Part shown: piece after piece, positions 18,100 through 27,463 of the stretch | Numbering within the stretch: the stretch's first letter is position 1 | Layout of the letters: the number at the start of each line of letters is the position of its first letter | DNA from: G051903925 sp051903925 | GTDB lineage: Bacteria > Pseudomonadota > Alphaproteobacteria > Zavarziniales > Zavarziniaceae | Length of the DNA stretch: 64,000 nucleotides | Assembly: GCF_051903925.1 (NCBI RefSeq) | Contig: NZ_CP173678.1 | Span: forward strand, 4,650,001 to 4,714,000 | Direction of reading: 5' to 3' | Translations under genes and position numbers: made by a program | Notes under the pieces: generated by a model | Database searches by the model: none | What the model was told of the DNA's origin: nothing | What the model saw: the letters and a program-made list of their open reading frames with translations, nothing else

Positions 18100-20208
18100 A
18101 TGAGCGAGGTGCAGAACGCAGCCCCGCGCGGACCGGGCCCCGACCTGCTGGGGGCGGCGCGCCGCCTGCTGGGGCAGAACGACATCCTGCTGGCGGCGGG
18201 GGTGGTCGGGATCCTGACGGTCCTGATCTTTCCCCTGCCTGCGCTGCTGCTCGACCTGTTCCTGGCACTGTCGATCACGCTGTCGGTCCTGATCCTGATG
18301 ACGTCGCTGTTTGTCCAGAAGCCCCTGGATTTCAGCGCGTTTCCCACCGTGCTGCTGATCTCGACCATGTTGCGGCTGGCGCTGAACCTGGCGTCGACGC
18401 GCCTGATCCTGGAATCAGGACACGAGGGCACGCATTCCGCCGGGGCCGTGATCGGCGCCTTTGGCGGCCTGATCATGGGCGGCAACTACGTCATCGGCCT
18501 GATCGTGTTCGCGATCCTGGTCATCGTGAACTTTGTCGTCATCACCAAGGGCTCGGGCCGCATCGCCGAAGTTGCCGCGCGCTTCAGCCTGGACGCCATG
18601 CCGGGCAAGCAGATGGCGATCGACGCCGACCTGTCGGCCGGCCTGATCGACGAGAAGGTGGCCAAGGAGCGGCGCGCCGAGCTGGAGGGCGAGAGCACCT
18701 TCTTCGGCTCGATGGACGGTGCCGCCAAGTTCGTGCGCGGCGACGCCATTGCCGGCCTGCTGATCACCGCGATCAACCTGATCGGCGGCATGATCATCGG
18801 CGTGGCCCAGCAGGGCATGAGCTTCACCGACGCCGCCCAGACCTATACCGTCCTGTCGGTGGGCGACGGCCTGGTCTCGCAATTCCCGGCCCTGATCGTC
18901 TCCACCGCCGCCGGCCTGATGGTCACCAAGACCGGCGTCGAAGGCTCGGCCGACAAGGCGGTGTTCGGCCAGCTGGGCGGCAATGCCAAGACGCTGGGCA
19001 TGAGCTCGGCCCTGATGGTGGGCCTGTCGCTGTTGCCGGGCATTCCCATGCTGCCCTTCCTGACGATGGGCGCGCTGTGCGGCTTTGCCGCCTGGCGCAT
19101 GGACCAGAACACCAAGGCGGCCCTGCGCGAGGCGGAGCTTGCCGAGGCCGAAACGCCGCCCCCGCCGGTGGCGGAGGAGCCGATCAGCCAGACGCTGGCG
19201 CTCGACAGCCTGCGCCTGGAACTGGGCTATGGCCTGATCACGCTGATCAACGACACGTCCGGCTATCGCCTGACCGACCAGATCCGCGCGCTGCGCCGGC
19301 AGCTGGCGTCGGAGATGGGCTTCGTCATGCCGTCGGTCCGCATCCTGGACAACATGCAGTTGGGGCCGAACACCTATTCCATCCGCATCAAGGAGGTGGA
19401 GGCCGGCACGGGCGAGCTGCAGCCAGGCAAGCTGCTGGTCATGGACCCGCGCGGCCAGGCCGTCACGCTGCCCGGCGAGAGCACGACGGAGCCGACCTTC
19501 GGCCTGCCCGCCACGTGGATCGAGCCGACCTATCGCGAGGAGGCAAGTTTCCGCGGCTATACCGTCGTCGACCCGGCGACCGTCATCACCACACACCTGA
19601 CGGAAGTCCTGAAGGACAACATGGCCGACCTGCTCTCGTACACCGAGACGCAGAAGCTCCTGGACGACCTGCCCAAGGTGAACCAGAAGCTGATCGGCGA
19701 CCTGATCCCGGGCCGCGTCTCGATCACGGCGGTCCAGCGCATCCTGCAGAACCTGCTGGCCGAGCGCGTGTCGATCCGCGACCTGCCCCAGATCCTGGAA
19801 GCGATCGCGGAAGCCACCGGCTATACCCAGAACGTCATGCACATCACCGAGCATGTCCGCGCCCGGCTGGCGCGCCAGATCAGCCACGCCCAGACCGGCC
19901 CCGGCGGCTATATCCCGCTCATCACCCTGTCGCCCGAATGGGAGCAGGCCTTTGCCGAGTCGCTGGTCGGTGCCGGCGAGGAGAAGCAGCTGGCCATGAG
20001 CCCCAGCCGCCTGCACGAGTTCATCCAGGCGGTGCGCATGAACTACGAGCGGGCGGCGATGGACGGCGAGTCGCCGGCCCTGCTGACCGGGCCCGGCATT
20101 CGCCCCTATGTCCGCTCGATCGTGGAGCGCTTCCGCCCTTCAACCACGGTCATGTCGCAGAACGAGATCCACCCCAAGGCCCGCATCCGCACGCTGGGGC
20201 AGATCTGA
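18100..20208 (+). CDS. flhA: Flagellar type III export gate protein FlhA
   Basis: The 702-residue protein has about eight transmembrane segments in its first half, with the FHIPEP family landmarks (LALNLASTRLILESGHEGTH, VNFVVITKGSGRIAEVAARF, SLDAMPGKQMAIDADLSAGL). It ends in a large cytoplasmic substrate-docking domain. FlhA is the proton-coupled export gate and binds chaperone-substrate complexes. The gene follows flbD after 46 bp, as in Caulobacter. A dispersed palindromic repeat lies immediately downstream. Confidence 0.96.
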   Translation: MSEVQNAAPRGPGPDLLGAARRLLGQNDILLAAGVVGILTVLIFPLPALLLDLFLALSITLSVLILMTSLFVQKPLDFSAFPTVLLISTMLRLALNLASTRLILESGHEGTHSAGAVIGAFGGLIMGGNYVIGLIVFAILVIVNFVVITKGSGRIAEVAARFSLDAMPGKQMAIDADLSAGLIDEKVAKERRAELEGESTFFGSMDGAAKFVRGDAIAGLLITAINLIGGMIIGVAQQGMSFTDAAQTYTVLSVGDGLVSQFPALIVSTAAGLMVTKTGVEGSADKAVFGQLGGNAKTLGMSSALMVGLSLLPGIPMLPFLTMGALCGFAAWRMDQNTKAALREAELAEAETPPPPVAEEPISQTLALDSLRLELGYGLITLINDTSGYRLTDQIRALRRQLASEMGFVMPSVRILDNMQLGPNTYSIRIKEVEAGTGELQPGKLLVMDPRGQAVTLPGESTTEPTFGLPATWIEPTYREEASFRGYTVVDPATVITTHLTEVLKDNMADLLSYTETQKLLDDLPKVNQKLIGDLIPGRVSITAVQRILQNLLAERVSIRDLPQILEAIAEATGYTQNVMHITEHVRARLARQISHAQTGPGGYIPLITLSPEWEQAFAESLVGAGEEKQLAMSPSRLHEFIQAVRMNYERAAMDGESPALLTGPGIRPYVRSIVERFRPSTTVMSQNEIHPKARIRTLGQI

Positions 20209-20234
20209 TGGGAATGGATCTGGTGCCACGCACG

Positions 20235-20352
20235 TCTTCCCCCCTCGCGGGGGAAGGTTGGGATGGGGGGGCAGTGCCGCCGGAGCCGGCAGCCGTCGTC
20301 CGGGCGGCACCGCCCCCCCACCCTAGCCCTCCCCCGCGAGGGGGGAGGGGAT
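20235..20352. repeat. Dispersed palindromic repeat B between flhA and flhF
   Basis: The left arm TCTTCCCCCCTCGCGGGGGA... and the right arm ...CCTCCCCCGCGAGGGGGGAG are inverted copies of about 45-48 bp. The match continues through GGTTGGGATGGGGGGGCAG, and each arm contains its own short CTCGCGGGGG hairpin. This is a typical alphaproteobacterial intergenic palindrome. It separates flhA from flhF and could end or attenuate transcription from the fliF operon. Confidence 0.75.
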
Positions 20353-20374
20353 CCTTGGCCACGGCAGGCACGCC

Positions 20375-21463
20375 ATGCGCCTGAGGACGTTCACCGCGGC
20401 GACGATGGCCGAGGCGATGGCGCAGGTGCGCGACGCCCTGGGCGACGATGCCATCATCGTAGCGACCAAGCGCGGCGACCGCGGGCGCGGCGTCACCATC
20501 ACCGCCGCCGCCGAGCAGCCGGGCGAGCCGGCGATCGAGCCAGCGCCGATGGAAGCGCAGCTGGAGGCCAACCTGCTGGCCCGCCTGGCCGCCGGCATGG
20601 AGACGGTGGACCGCGACCCGATCACCACGGCACCGGCGGCCCAGCCGGGCGAACGGCGCGGCCTGGCGGCGGAGGAACGGCGCGAGGACCTGGCCCGGGT
20701 CCTGTCCTTTCACCGCCCGCCCGACGCAGTGGCGACGGTCCTGGGCCGCGCGGCGCAGGCGCTGAGCGGCGCCAGCCTGGCGGACGCGCTGGCCCAGGCG
20801 CTGGAGACGACGTTCCGCTTCGCCCCCCTGCCCGACCAGCCGCAGCGCTCGCTCCTGCTGGTCGGGCCGCCCGGCGCCGGCAAGTCGGTGACGGCGGCCA
20901 AGCTGGCGGCGCGAGCCACGCTGGCGGGGCGACCGTCGCGCCTGATCACGGCGGACACGCTGCGCGCGGGCGCGGTCCAGCAGATGGAGGTCTATGCCCG
21001 CGCGCTGGGCCAGACGCTGGGCCTGGCACCCTCGGCCGAGGCGCTGCACAAGATCCAGCGCGATGCCAGACGGGCAGCACCGGCCATCGTCGATACGCCG
21101 GGCACCAACCCCTACAACCCCGCCGAGCGCGACGCGCTGAAGCGCATGATCGCGGTCAGCGAGGCGGAGCCCGTGCTGGTCCTGGCGGCCGGCGGCGATG
21201 CGGCCGAGACGGCGGACCTGGCCCAGGTGTTCCGCAACCTGGGCTGCCGTCGCCTGATCGCGACGCGGGTCGACGCGGCGCGGCGGCTGGGCAGCATCCT
21301 GGCGGCGCTGGACGCCGGCGGCCTGGCGCTCAGCGACCTGGGCCAGACGCCCTATGTGGGCCAGGGCCTGACCCCCGCCGCATCCCCCATTCTTGCTCGC
21401 CTTCTGCTGCGACCGCTGGAGCGGACGGCGGAGTTCGACGACCTGGAACAGGCCCTGCCATGA
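20375..21463 (+). CDS. flhF: Flagellar biosynthesis GTPase FlhF (SRP-type)
   Basis: The 362-residue protein starts with the FlhF N-terminus (MRLRTFTAATMAEAMAQVRD, then DDAIIVATKR) and contains an SRP-GTPase NG domain. The P-loop GPPGAGKS lies near residue 164, followed by TADTLRAGAVQQMEVYARAL and a DTPGTNP G3 motif where SRP GTPases have DTAG. FlhF sets flagellar position and number in polar flagellates. It is followed almost directly by an FlhG-like ATPase, its usual regulator. It is slightly shorter than many FlhF proteins, mostly in the linker. Confidence 0.88.
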   Translation: MRLRTFTAATMAEAMAQVRDALGDDAIIVATKRGDRGRGVTITAAAEQPGEPAIEPAPMEAQLEANLLARLAAGMETVDRDPITTAPAAQPGERRGLAAEERREDLARVLSFHRPPDAVATVLGRAAQALSGASLADALAQALETTFRFAPLPDQPQRSLLLVGPPGAGKSVTAAKLAARATLAGRPSRLITADTLRAGAVQQMEVYARALGQTLGLAPSAEALHKIQRDARRAAPAIVDTPGTNPYNPAERDALKRMIAVSEAEPVLVLAAGGDAAETADLAQVFRNLGCRRLIATRVDAARRLGSILAALDAGGLALSDLGQTPYVGQGLTPAASPILARLLLRPLERTAEFDDLEQALP

Positions 21464-21472
21464 GTGCGCCCC

Positions 21473-22282
21473 ATGAGTTTTGATCGCGATGCCCGAATCC
21501 AGCCGCCGCGGCCCGCGCCGGCGGCGCCGCTGACCGCGGCGCGGCGGCTGATCACCGTGGCCTCGGGCAAGGGTGGCGTGGGCAAGACCTGGCTGGCGGT
21601 GACGCTGGCCCATGCCATGGCGCTGAAGGGCCAGCGCGTCCTGCTGTTCGATGGCGACCTGGGCCTGGCCAATGTCGACATCCAGCTGGGCCTGACGCCG
21701 CAGCACGACCTGGGCAGCGTCATCTCGGGCCGCATCGCCCTGGAACAGGCCGTCACCCGGGTCGAGGAGGGCGGCTTCGACGTGCTTGCCGGCAAGTCGG
21801 GTTCGGGCGCGCTGGCCGGCCTGGGCCGGGCCGAGGTCGCGCAGATCCGCGACGGCCTGGTGGGGGCGGCACAGCACTATGACCGCGTCATCATCGACCT
21901 GGGTGCTGGCATCGACCCCGCGATGGTCATGCTGGCGCACCATCCCGGCATCGTGCTGATCGTCACGACGGACGAGCCCACCTCGATCACCGATGCCTAT
22001 GCCTTCATCAAGCTGGGCCTGGGGCGCAGTCCGCGCGCCGACATGCGCCTGGTCGTCAACATGGCGGCCAATCGCAACGAGGGCCTGCGCACCTATGAGA
22101 CGCTGAAGAAGGCGTGCGAGGGCTTCCTGAAGTACACGCCCCCCCTGGCCGGAATCGTGCGGCGCGACGCCAAGGTGCGCGACGCGATCCGCAACCAGAC
22201 TTCGCTCCTGACCCGCTCGCCAACCGCCGAGGCCGCCGACGATGTCGACGTCCTGGCGCGGTCGCTGGCCCTGCCCGGCTGA
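21473..22282 (+). CDS. flhG: FlhG/FleN-like MinD-family ATPase
   Basis: The 269-residue ParA/MinD ATPase has a deviant Walker A (SGKGGVGKTW) at about residues 31-40, a switch I region with FDGDLGLANVDIQLGLTP, and Walker B in the YDRVIIDLGAGID segment. FlhG activates FlhF GTP hydrolysis and limits flagellar number. I chose the ATG at 21473; a GTG at 21464 directly after the flhF stop is also possible. Its pairing with flhF makes FlhG more likely than a chromosome-partition ParA. Confidence 0.87.
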   Translation: MSFDRDARIQPPRPAPAAPLTAARRLITVASGKGGVGKTWLAVTLAHAMALKGQRVLLFDGDLGLANVDIQLGLTPQHDLGSVISGRIALEQAVTRVEEGGFDVLAGKSGSGALAGLGRAEVAQIRDGLVGAAQHYDRVIIDLGAGIDPAMVMLAHHPGIVLIVTTDEPTSITDAYAFIKLGLGRSPRADMRLVVNMAANRNEGLRTYETLKKACEGFLKYTPPLAGIVRRDAKVRDAIRNQTSLLTRSPTAEAADDVDVLARSLALPG

Positions 22283-22320
22283 GGCGGAGTGCGGCCCCAT
22301 GACCGGAGGGCGACGCCACC

Positions 22321-25300
22321 ATGAGTGACGTGGGCGGCCTCAGCCCCCCGGTCCGGCCGACCGCGCCGGTCAGCGCCGCCCCCGCCATCGGGGCGGAGGC
22401 GCGCAACGCGGGCCAGTCGGTCGCCGATGGGCGCCTCGCACCGCGCCCGCCAGGCGCCCCGGCGCCGGCACCGGCCGAAGCTGCGGCGCCGCCGGCGACA
22501 GCGCGCCCCGCCGACAGTATCAGCCTGTCCCCCACCCTGGCCGGGCTGGCGCCGGGCGTGAAGATCGAGGCAACGGTCGCCGGCCGCGACGTCGTCGGCC
22601 GCACCATCCTGAAGGCGGAGGGGGCGACCTATGTCCTGGCCCCGCCCCTGCCGCGCAGCGCCCTGCCCACCGGCACCGCGGTGGTATTGGAAGTGCGCTC
22701 CGTCGGCAGCGCCACGGCGCAGGTCGTCCCCCTGCTGATCGGCGGCCGGCCGGCGGTCCCCTTGCCCCCGCTGGAAGTCAGCCTGGTCGCGCTGCCGGCG
22801 CGGCCGCCCCCGCGCCCTGCCGACCCCGCCACCGAACCGCCCGCGGACGAGACGGCGGCGCTGGAGGACGGCACGCCAGCGCCGCCGCGCCCACCCGCCA
22901 CCGGATCCCCTGGACCGCAGGTCGCAGCCGCGCCGCCGCGTTCCCCGGGCGTGATGACCGCGCCGCAGCCCCAGGGGGGCGAGGTCCGCGTGGATGCCGT
23001 CCTGGGCGGCACGACCGGTGCGGGCGAGGAGCCCGCGCCCGTGGCCGAGGGCGACGGCGATGCGCCGGCCTTCACCCCGCGAAGCCCGGTCCTGGGAAGT
23101 GCCGATCCGGCAAGCCTTCCCACAGGACGGCCAACCCCGCCGCCGAGCGCGGGGGCGGAGCCGATGCCCGGGCAGCGCCCGGCCGCAGCGCCGCCTGACC
23201 GGCCCGTGCCGCCCCTGCCCGCCGGGGCCGCACCCCTGCCACCAGGAGGCGGGCCATCGGCCGCGATGCCGGCACCGACGACCTTTGGCGGCGCCACGGC
23301 GCAGCCGCTGACGGCCGGGAAGGCCGAGCTGATCCTGCCCGCCGCCGCGCCGCCGCCGCCGCGCGCCGCCCCGGTCCCCGTAGGTGGGCCAGAGGGGCGC
23401 ATCCTGACCCCGCTGCAACTCTCGACGCCGATCCAGGACATGGCGGCGCAGCGGGTGACCAGCCTCTATCGCACCGTGGCGACGCCGATCGTGCCGGGCG
23501 GCGGAGCCGCGGCCGCCACACCTCCTCCCGCCGCTGCCCCACCGCCCCAGGCCGCGCGCCCGTCCTGGCCCGCAGGCTTCACCGCGGCGCAGGTCCTGCC
23601 GGTGGCGTCGCCCACGCTGTCGACCGGTGCGGCCGCCCCCGAGGGTGCGGCGATACCCGACGCTGCGCCGAACAGGACGACCGGCGTCGCCCAGCCGGCA
23701 GCGGGCGGACCACCACCAGCGGCCGCGCCCGCACCACCCCCTGCGCCAGCCCCCCAGGCCGGCCCGTCCCCCGTCGGCGCGCGCCCGGCTCCGGTCCAGC
23801 TGGCCGGCCCCGCGGCGCCCGTGCCTGGGTCAGGGCCTGGAGCCGGGCCTGGAGCCGGGCCCGCAATCGCGCCGGCGCCGGCGGCCGATCCCGGCACTGC
23901 GGTTCCGCGTGCCGCCGTGCTGGCGCCCGGCACGCCCATCGCCGTGCGCATCGTCGCCCCCGGGGAGGGCGCGGCACCTGCCCAGGCGGCGGCGCCGGTG
24001 CTTCCCGCGCCGGCCGGGGAGCCGGTGGCGGACACGTTCGTTCCCGGCGCCCTTGCAGCGCCGCCGCCGCAGCCCACGCGCTTTGCCCTGCCCTCGTTCA
24101 ACCGGCCGGCAGGCCCGCCGCCGGCACAGCCCGGCCCACAGGCACCCCCTGGCCCACAGGCACAATCTGGTCCGCAGGCCCCCCTTGCCCCGCAGGCATC
24201 GGCCGCACCCGTCCCGTCAGCAGTCCCTGCAGCCGGCGCCCCGGCCCAGGCGGCTGTGGACCCGCCGGCGGCACCGCCCGCGCCGGTTGCTCCTGGCGCC
24301 ACGCCGCGCGCAGTGGCGCCTGGACCCGTGGCGCCCAGCGCCGGCCTGGCGAACCAGCCCCCAGTCCCGCCATCGGCGGCGCCGGCGGCCCTTTCCCCGG
24401 CCAGTTCGCGCGAGGCGATCCAGCGGGGGGCCGCTCCGCCGCCGACACAGGGCACCGCGCCGGTTCCGACGCCAGGTCCCGCAGTGGCTTCCGCCGGATC
24501 CAACCCCGCCGCAGCCGCCGCTCCGCCCGTGCCGGGCGGTGGCGTGGCCGCCAACGTCACGCGGGTCACGGCCTGGGTCGTGGCGGTGACGCCGCCCGCA
24601 GCGGGCAGCGATGCACCACCCCAGGTCACGCTGCAGACGCCGCGCGGCACCCTCAGCGTGCCGATGGACCGGCCGCCGGCCCTGGGCACCACGCTGCTGC
24701 TGGACCTGGCCGAGCCCCAGGCCGCCGGGCTGCCGGCCGGGCCACCCGCGCCGACGCCCCGCCTGCCCGCCCTGCCCCCGCCGCCGACGCCCGCCGCCAT
24801 CGACGCCGCCCCCGGCTGGCCCAGCCTGGGCGACCTGACGCAGGCCCTCGCCGCGGCCGACCCCGCCCTGGCGCGCCAGGTGGCCGATGGCGCCCTGCCC
24901 GGCCTGTCGCGCTCGCCCGCCGGCATGGCGGCCCTGCTGGTCGCAATCGCGCGCCAGGCGCCAGAGGCGCTGATCGGACGCGACGCCGTGGAGGCGCTGA
25001 AGACCGCGGGCCGCGGCGCCCTGGTGCGGCGCATCGGCGACGAACTGGCGCGCGCCGCACGGGCCGGGGCAGAGGGCGCCAGCACGGCGGAATGGCGCCC
25101 GATGGTCATGCCGTTCATGCACGGCGGCCTGGTGGAGCCGATCAGCCTGTTCATCCGCCGCCAGCCCAACGAGGGCGAGAGCGACGGCACCCGGCACGAG
25201 GCGGGCACCCGCTTCCTGGTCAACCTGAACCTGACGCGGCTGGGAACGCTGCAGCTGGATGGCGTCGCCCGGCCGCGTGCGCTGGACCTGGTGATCCGCA

Positions 25301-25464
25301 GTCCCGCGCCGCTGACCGGCGCGCTGCAGGCCGGCCTGGCGGAGCGGTTCAGCCAGATCCTGGGTGCGGTCGGCTTCACCGGCGCGCTCAGCTTCCAGAC
25401 GGGCAGCCGCATCACGCTCGATGCGCGCGCCATCGCCTCGACCAGCAATGACCTTCGCATCTGA
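22321..25464 (+). CDS. Second FliK-like, very large Pro/Ala-rich flagellar protein
   Basis: The product is 1047 residues. A folded N-terminal segment (about residues 55-155, including SLSPTLAGLAPGVKIEATVA) is followed by more than 550 residues of Pro/Ala-rich disorder with GPQAP and GAGP repeats. The C-terminal region from about 790 includes TRFLVNLNLTRLGTLQLDGV and ERFSQILGAVGFTGALSFQT, resembling the FliK C-terminal hook-length domain. It sits in the flagellar cluster after flhG, yet a canonical fliK is present near position 400. It may be a second ruler or switch, or a FliK-related export regulator. The C-terminal assignment is by pattern and is less secure than for fliK. Confidence 0.65.
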   Translation: MSDVGGLSPPVRPTAPVSAAPAIGAEARNAGQSVADGRLAPRPPGAPAPAPAEAAAPPATARPADSISLSPTLAGLAPGVKIEATVAGRDVVGRTILKAEGATYVLAPPLPRSALPTGTAVVLEVRSVGSATAQVVPLLIGGRPAVPLPPLEVSLVALPARPPPRPADPATEPPADETAALEDGTPAPPRPPATGSPGPQVAAAPPRSPGVMTAPQPQGGEVRVDAVLGGTTGAGEEPAPVAEGDGDAPAFTPRSPVLGSADPASLPTGRPTPPPSAGAEPMPGQRPAAAPPDRPVPPLPAGAAPLPPGGGPSAAMPAPTTFGGATAQPLTAGKAELILPAAAPPPPRAAPVPVGGPEGRILTPLQLSTPIQDMAAQRVTSLYRTVATPIVPGGGAAAATPPPAAAPPPQAARPSWPAGFTAAQVLPVASPTLSTGAAAPEGAAIPDAAPNRTTGVAQPAAGGPPPAAAPAPPPAPAPQAGPSPVGARPAPVQLAGPAAPVPGSGPGAGPGAGPAIAPAPAADPGTAVPRAAVLAPGTPIAVRIVAPGEGAAPAQAAAPVLPAPAGEPVADTFVPGALAAPPPQPTRFALPSFNRPAGPPPAQPGPQAPPGPQAQSGPQAPLAPQASAAPVPSAVPAAGAPAQAAVDPPAAPPAPVAPGATPRAVAPGPVAPSAGLANQPPVPPSAAPAALSPASSREAIQRGAAPPPTQGTAPVPTPGPAVASAGSNPAAAAAPPVPGGGVAANVTRVTAWVVAVTPPAAGSDAPPQVTLQTPRGTLSVPMDRPPALGTTLLLDLAEPQAAGLPAGPPAPTPRLPALPPPPTPAAIDAAPGWPSLGDLTQALAAADPALARQVADGALPGLSRSPAGMAALLVAIARQAPEALIGRDAVEALKTAGRGALVRRIGDELARAARAGAEGASTAEWRPMVMPFMHGGLVEPISLFIRRQPNEGESDGTRHEAGTRFLVNLNLTRLGTLQLDGVARPRALDLVIRSPAPLTGALQAGLAERFSQILGAVGFTGALSFQTGSRITLDARAIASTSNDLRI

Positions 25465-25846
25465 GGCCGGGCCGCGCCGCGCACGGCTGCGCACGTCGCC
25501 CAATCCGCGCGCCGGGATCGACTACCTGGTGCAGCACGGCGCGGTCGCCGGTGCGCTTCACCTCGACCTCACCTACGTGCCCGACGGCGCGGTGCTTCAG
25601 GCCGGCGCCTTTGCCGACTGGGCCGCGGCCGTGCTGGAGAAGGGTGGCCAGGAGAAGGGTGAACAGGCCGCGGGCGACCCGGGGCTGGAGGCGCTGGCGG
25701 CCGTGCTGCTGGACGACCTGGACGACGTGCTGCTGCCGCGCTACCTGGACCTGGCCGTGGCGCAAGGGGCGCATCGCGTGCGCTTCATCCTGCGCCAGCC
25801 GCGCTGGGACAATCCCGCCCTGCTGGCCCTGATCGGCTGCCCCTGA
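25448..25846 (+). CDS. Hypothetical protein downstream of the FliK-like gene
   Basis: This 132-residue protein overlaps the end of the preceding gene by 17 bp, which suggests translational coupling and a linked function. It has an N-terminal RTSPNPRAGIDYLVQHGAVA segment and a hydrophobic/acidic core (EALAAVLLDDLDDVLLPRYL). I recognise no family. It is not the FlhB C-terminal domain, because no NPTH-like cleavage motif is present. The ATG at 25448 is preferred to the longer Arg-rich frame from 25364. Confidence 0.6.
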   Translation: MTFASEAGPRRARLRTSPNPRAGIDYLVQHGAVAGALHLDLTYVPDGAVLQAGAFADWAAAVLEKGGQEKGEQAAGDPGLEALAAVLLDDLDDVLLPRYLDLAVAQGAHRVRFILRQPRWDNPALLALIGCP

Positions 25847-25942
25847 TCGGCTGAGCGCTTGATCGCCGGCGGGAGCCGGGCGAGGCTGGCGCCATGACCG
25901 CCGGCCCCGCTGCATCGCCCGCCCCATGCCCCTGAACCGCGC

Positions 25943-27463
25943 ATGACCGCACGCATCCGGACGGTTGCGATCCAGGGCGTCGACTGCGTTCCCGTCGAGG
26001 TCCAGGTCCAGATGGCCAGCGGCGTGCCCGCCTTCACCCTGGTCGGGCTGGCCGACAAGGCCGTGGCCGAGAGCCGCGAACGGGTGCGCGCGGCGCTGGG
26101 CGCCATCGGCCTGGGCCTGCCGCCCAAGCGCATCACGGTGAACCTGGCGCCGGCCGACCTGCCCAAGGAGGGCAGCCATTTCGACCTGGCGATCGCCGTC
26201 GGCCTGCTGGCCACGATGGGCGCCGTGCCCCAGGCGGAGGTCGAGAGCTTTGTCGTCATGGGCGAACTGTCGCTGGACGGCCGGATCAGTGCCGTCAACG
26301 GCGTGCTGAATGCCGCCCTGAGTGCGGCGGGCGAGGAGGGCGGCGGCATAATCTGCCCGGCGGCGAACGGGCCGGAGGCGGCCTGGGCGACGGGGATCCC
26401 GATCGTGGCGGCACCATCGCTGCTGGCGCTGATCAACCACCTGAAGGGCACCGGCATCCTGCCCACGCCCCAGCCGCAACTTGCCGACGATGCCGCGCCG
26501 CTCCCCGACCTGCGCGACATCAAGGGCCAGGAGGCGCCGAAGCGGGCGCTGGAGATCACCGCCGCGGGCGGCCACAACCTGCTGATGATCGGGCCGCCGG
26601 GGTCCGGCAAGTCCATGCTCGCCGCCCGCCTGCCGGGCCTGCTGCCGCCGCTGGAGCCGGCGGAGGCGCTGGAGCTGAGCATGGTGCAGAGCGTCGCCGG
26701 CGAGATGACGGGCGGCCGCCTGAGCCGCGCGCGGCCGTTCCGCCAGCCGCATCACTCGGCCTCGATCGCGGCGCTGACCGGCGGTGGCCTGCGTGCCCGG
26801 CCGGGGGAAGCGTCGCTGGCCCACCTGGGCGTGCTGTTCCTGGACGAGCTGCCGGAGTTCCAGCGCGCGGCGCTCGATTCGCTGCGTCAGCCGCTGGAGA
26901 CGGGGCGCATCCTGGTGGCGCGCGCCAACCACCATGTCAGCTATCCGGCACGCTTCCAGCTGGTCGCGGCGATGAATCCGTGCCGCTGCGGCCACCTGGC
27001 CGAACCGGCGCAGGCCTGTGGCCGCGCGCCCAAGTGCGCGGTTGACTACCAGGCGCGCATCTCGGGGCCGATGCTGGACCGCATCGACCTGCACGTGGAC
27101 GTGCCGGCCGTCAGCGCCGCCGACCTGGCCCGCCCGCCCCCGGCCGAAGGCACGGCCGAGGTGGCGGCGCGGGTGGCCGCGGCACGCGCCCTGCAGGCGG
27201 AGCGTTTGAAGGCCGAGGGCGCACCGCCCCAGGTGCGGACCAATGCCGACCTGGACGGTAACCTGCTGGCCCGCGTCGCCAGCCCGGGAGCCGAGGGCCA
27301 GGCCCTGCTGACCAGCGCCGTCGAGCGGCTGCGGCTGACCGCGCGGGGCTATCACCGGGTGCTGCGCGTGGCGCGCACGCTCGCCGATCTCGACGGACGC
27401 ACCGCGGTCGGGCGCCTGCACATCGCCGAGGCGCTGAGCTATCGGAGGCTTGCCAATGCCTGA
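25943..27463 (+). CDS. comM: YifB/ComM family Mg-chelatase-like AAA+ ATPase
   Basis: At 506 residues it has the family length. It has an N-terminal Lon-protease-like ChlI fold (VDCVPVEVQVQMASGVPAFT, KRITVNLAPADLPKEGSHFD), an AAA+ Mg-chelatase domain with Walker A GPPGSGKS near residue 215, FRQPHHSASIAALTGGG and LGVLFLDELPEF. A Cys cluster NPCRCGHL...C...C and a C-terminal helical region follow. ComM proteins are helicases that extend DNA branch migration during natural transformation. It begins 96 bp after the flagellar cluster and overlaps the start of the VOC gene. Confidence 0.93.
   Translation: MTARIRTVAIQGVDCVPVEVQVQMASGVPAFTLVGLADKAVAESRERVRAALGAIGLGLPPKRITVNLAPADLPKEGSHFDLAIAVGLLATMGAVPQAEVESFVVMGELSLDGRISAVNGVLNAALSAAGEEGGGIICPAANGPEAAWATGIPIVAAPSLLALINHLKGTGILPTPQPQLADDAAPLPDLRDIKGQEAPKRALEITAAGGHNLLMIGPPGSGKSMLAARLPGLLPPLEPAEALELSMVQSVAGEMTGGRLSRARPFRQPHHSASIAALTGGGLRARPGEASLAHLGVLFLDELPEFQRAALDSLRQPLETGRILVARANHHVSYPARFQLVAAMNPCRCGHLAEPAQACGRAPKCAVDYQARISGPMLDRIDLHVDVPAVSAADLARPPPAEGTAEVAARVAAARALQAERLKAEGAPPQVRTNADLDGNLLARVASPGAEGQALLTSAVERLRLTARGYHRVLRVARTLADLDGRTAVGRLHIAEALSYRRLANA

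Noticed and set aside
21473..22282. Chromosome-partition ParA
   Set aside because: It lies immediately after flhF inside the flagellar cluster without a parB, so FlhG is the better call.
25448..25846. FlhB C-terminal domain protein after the FliK-like gene
   Set aside because: The product lacks the NPTH-type autocleavage motif and the basic helices of that family.
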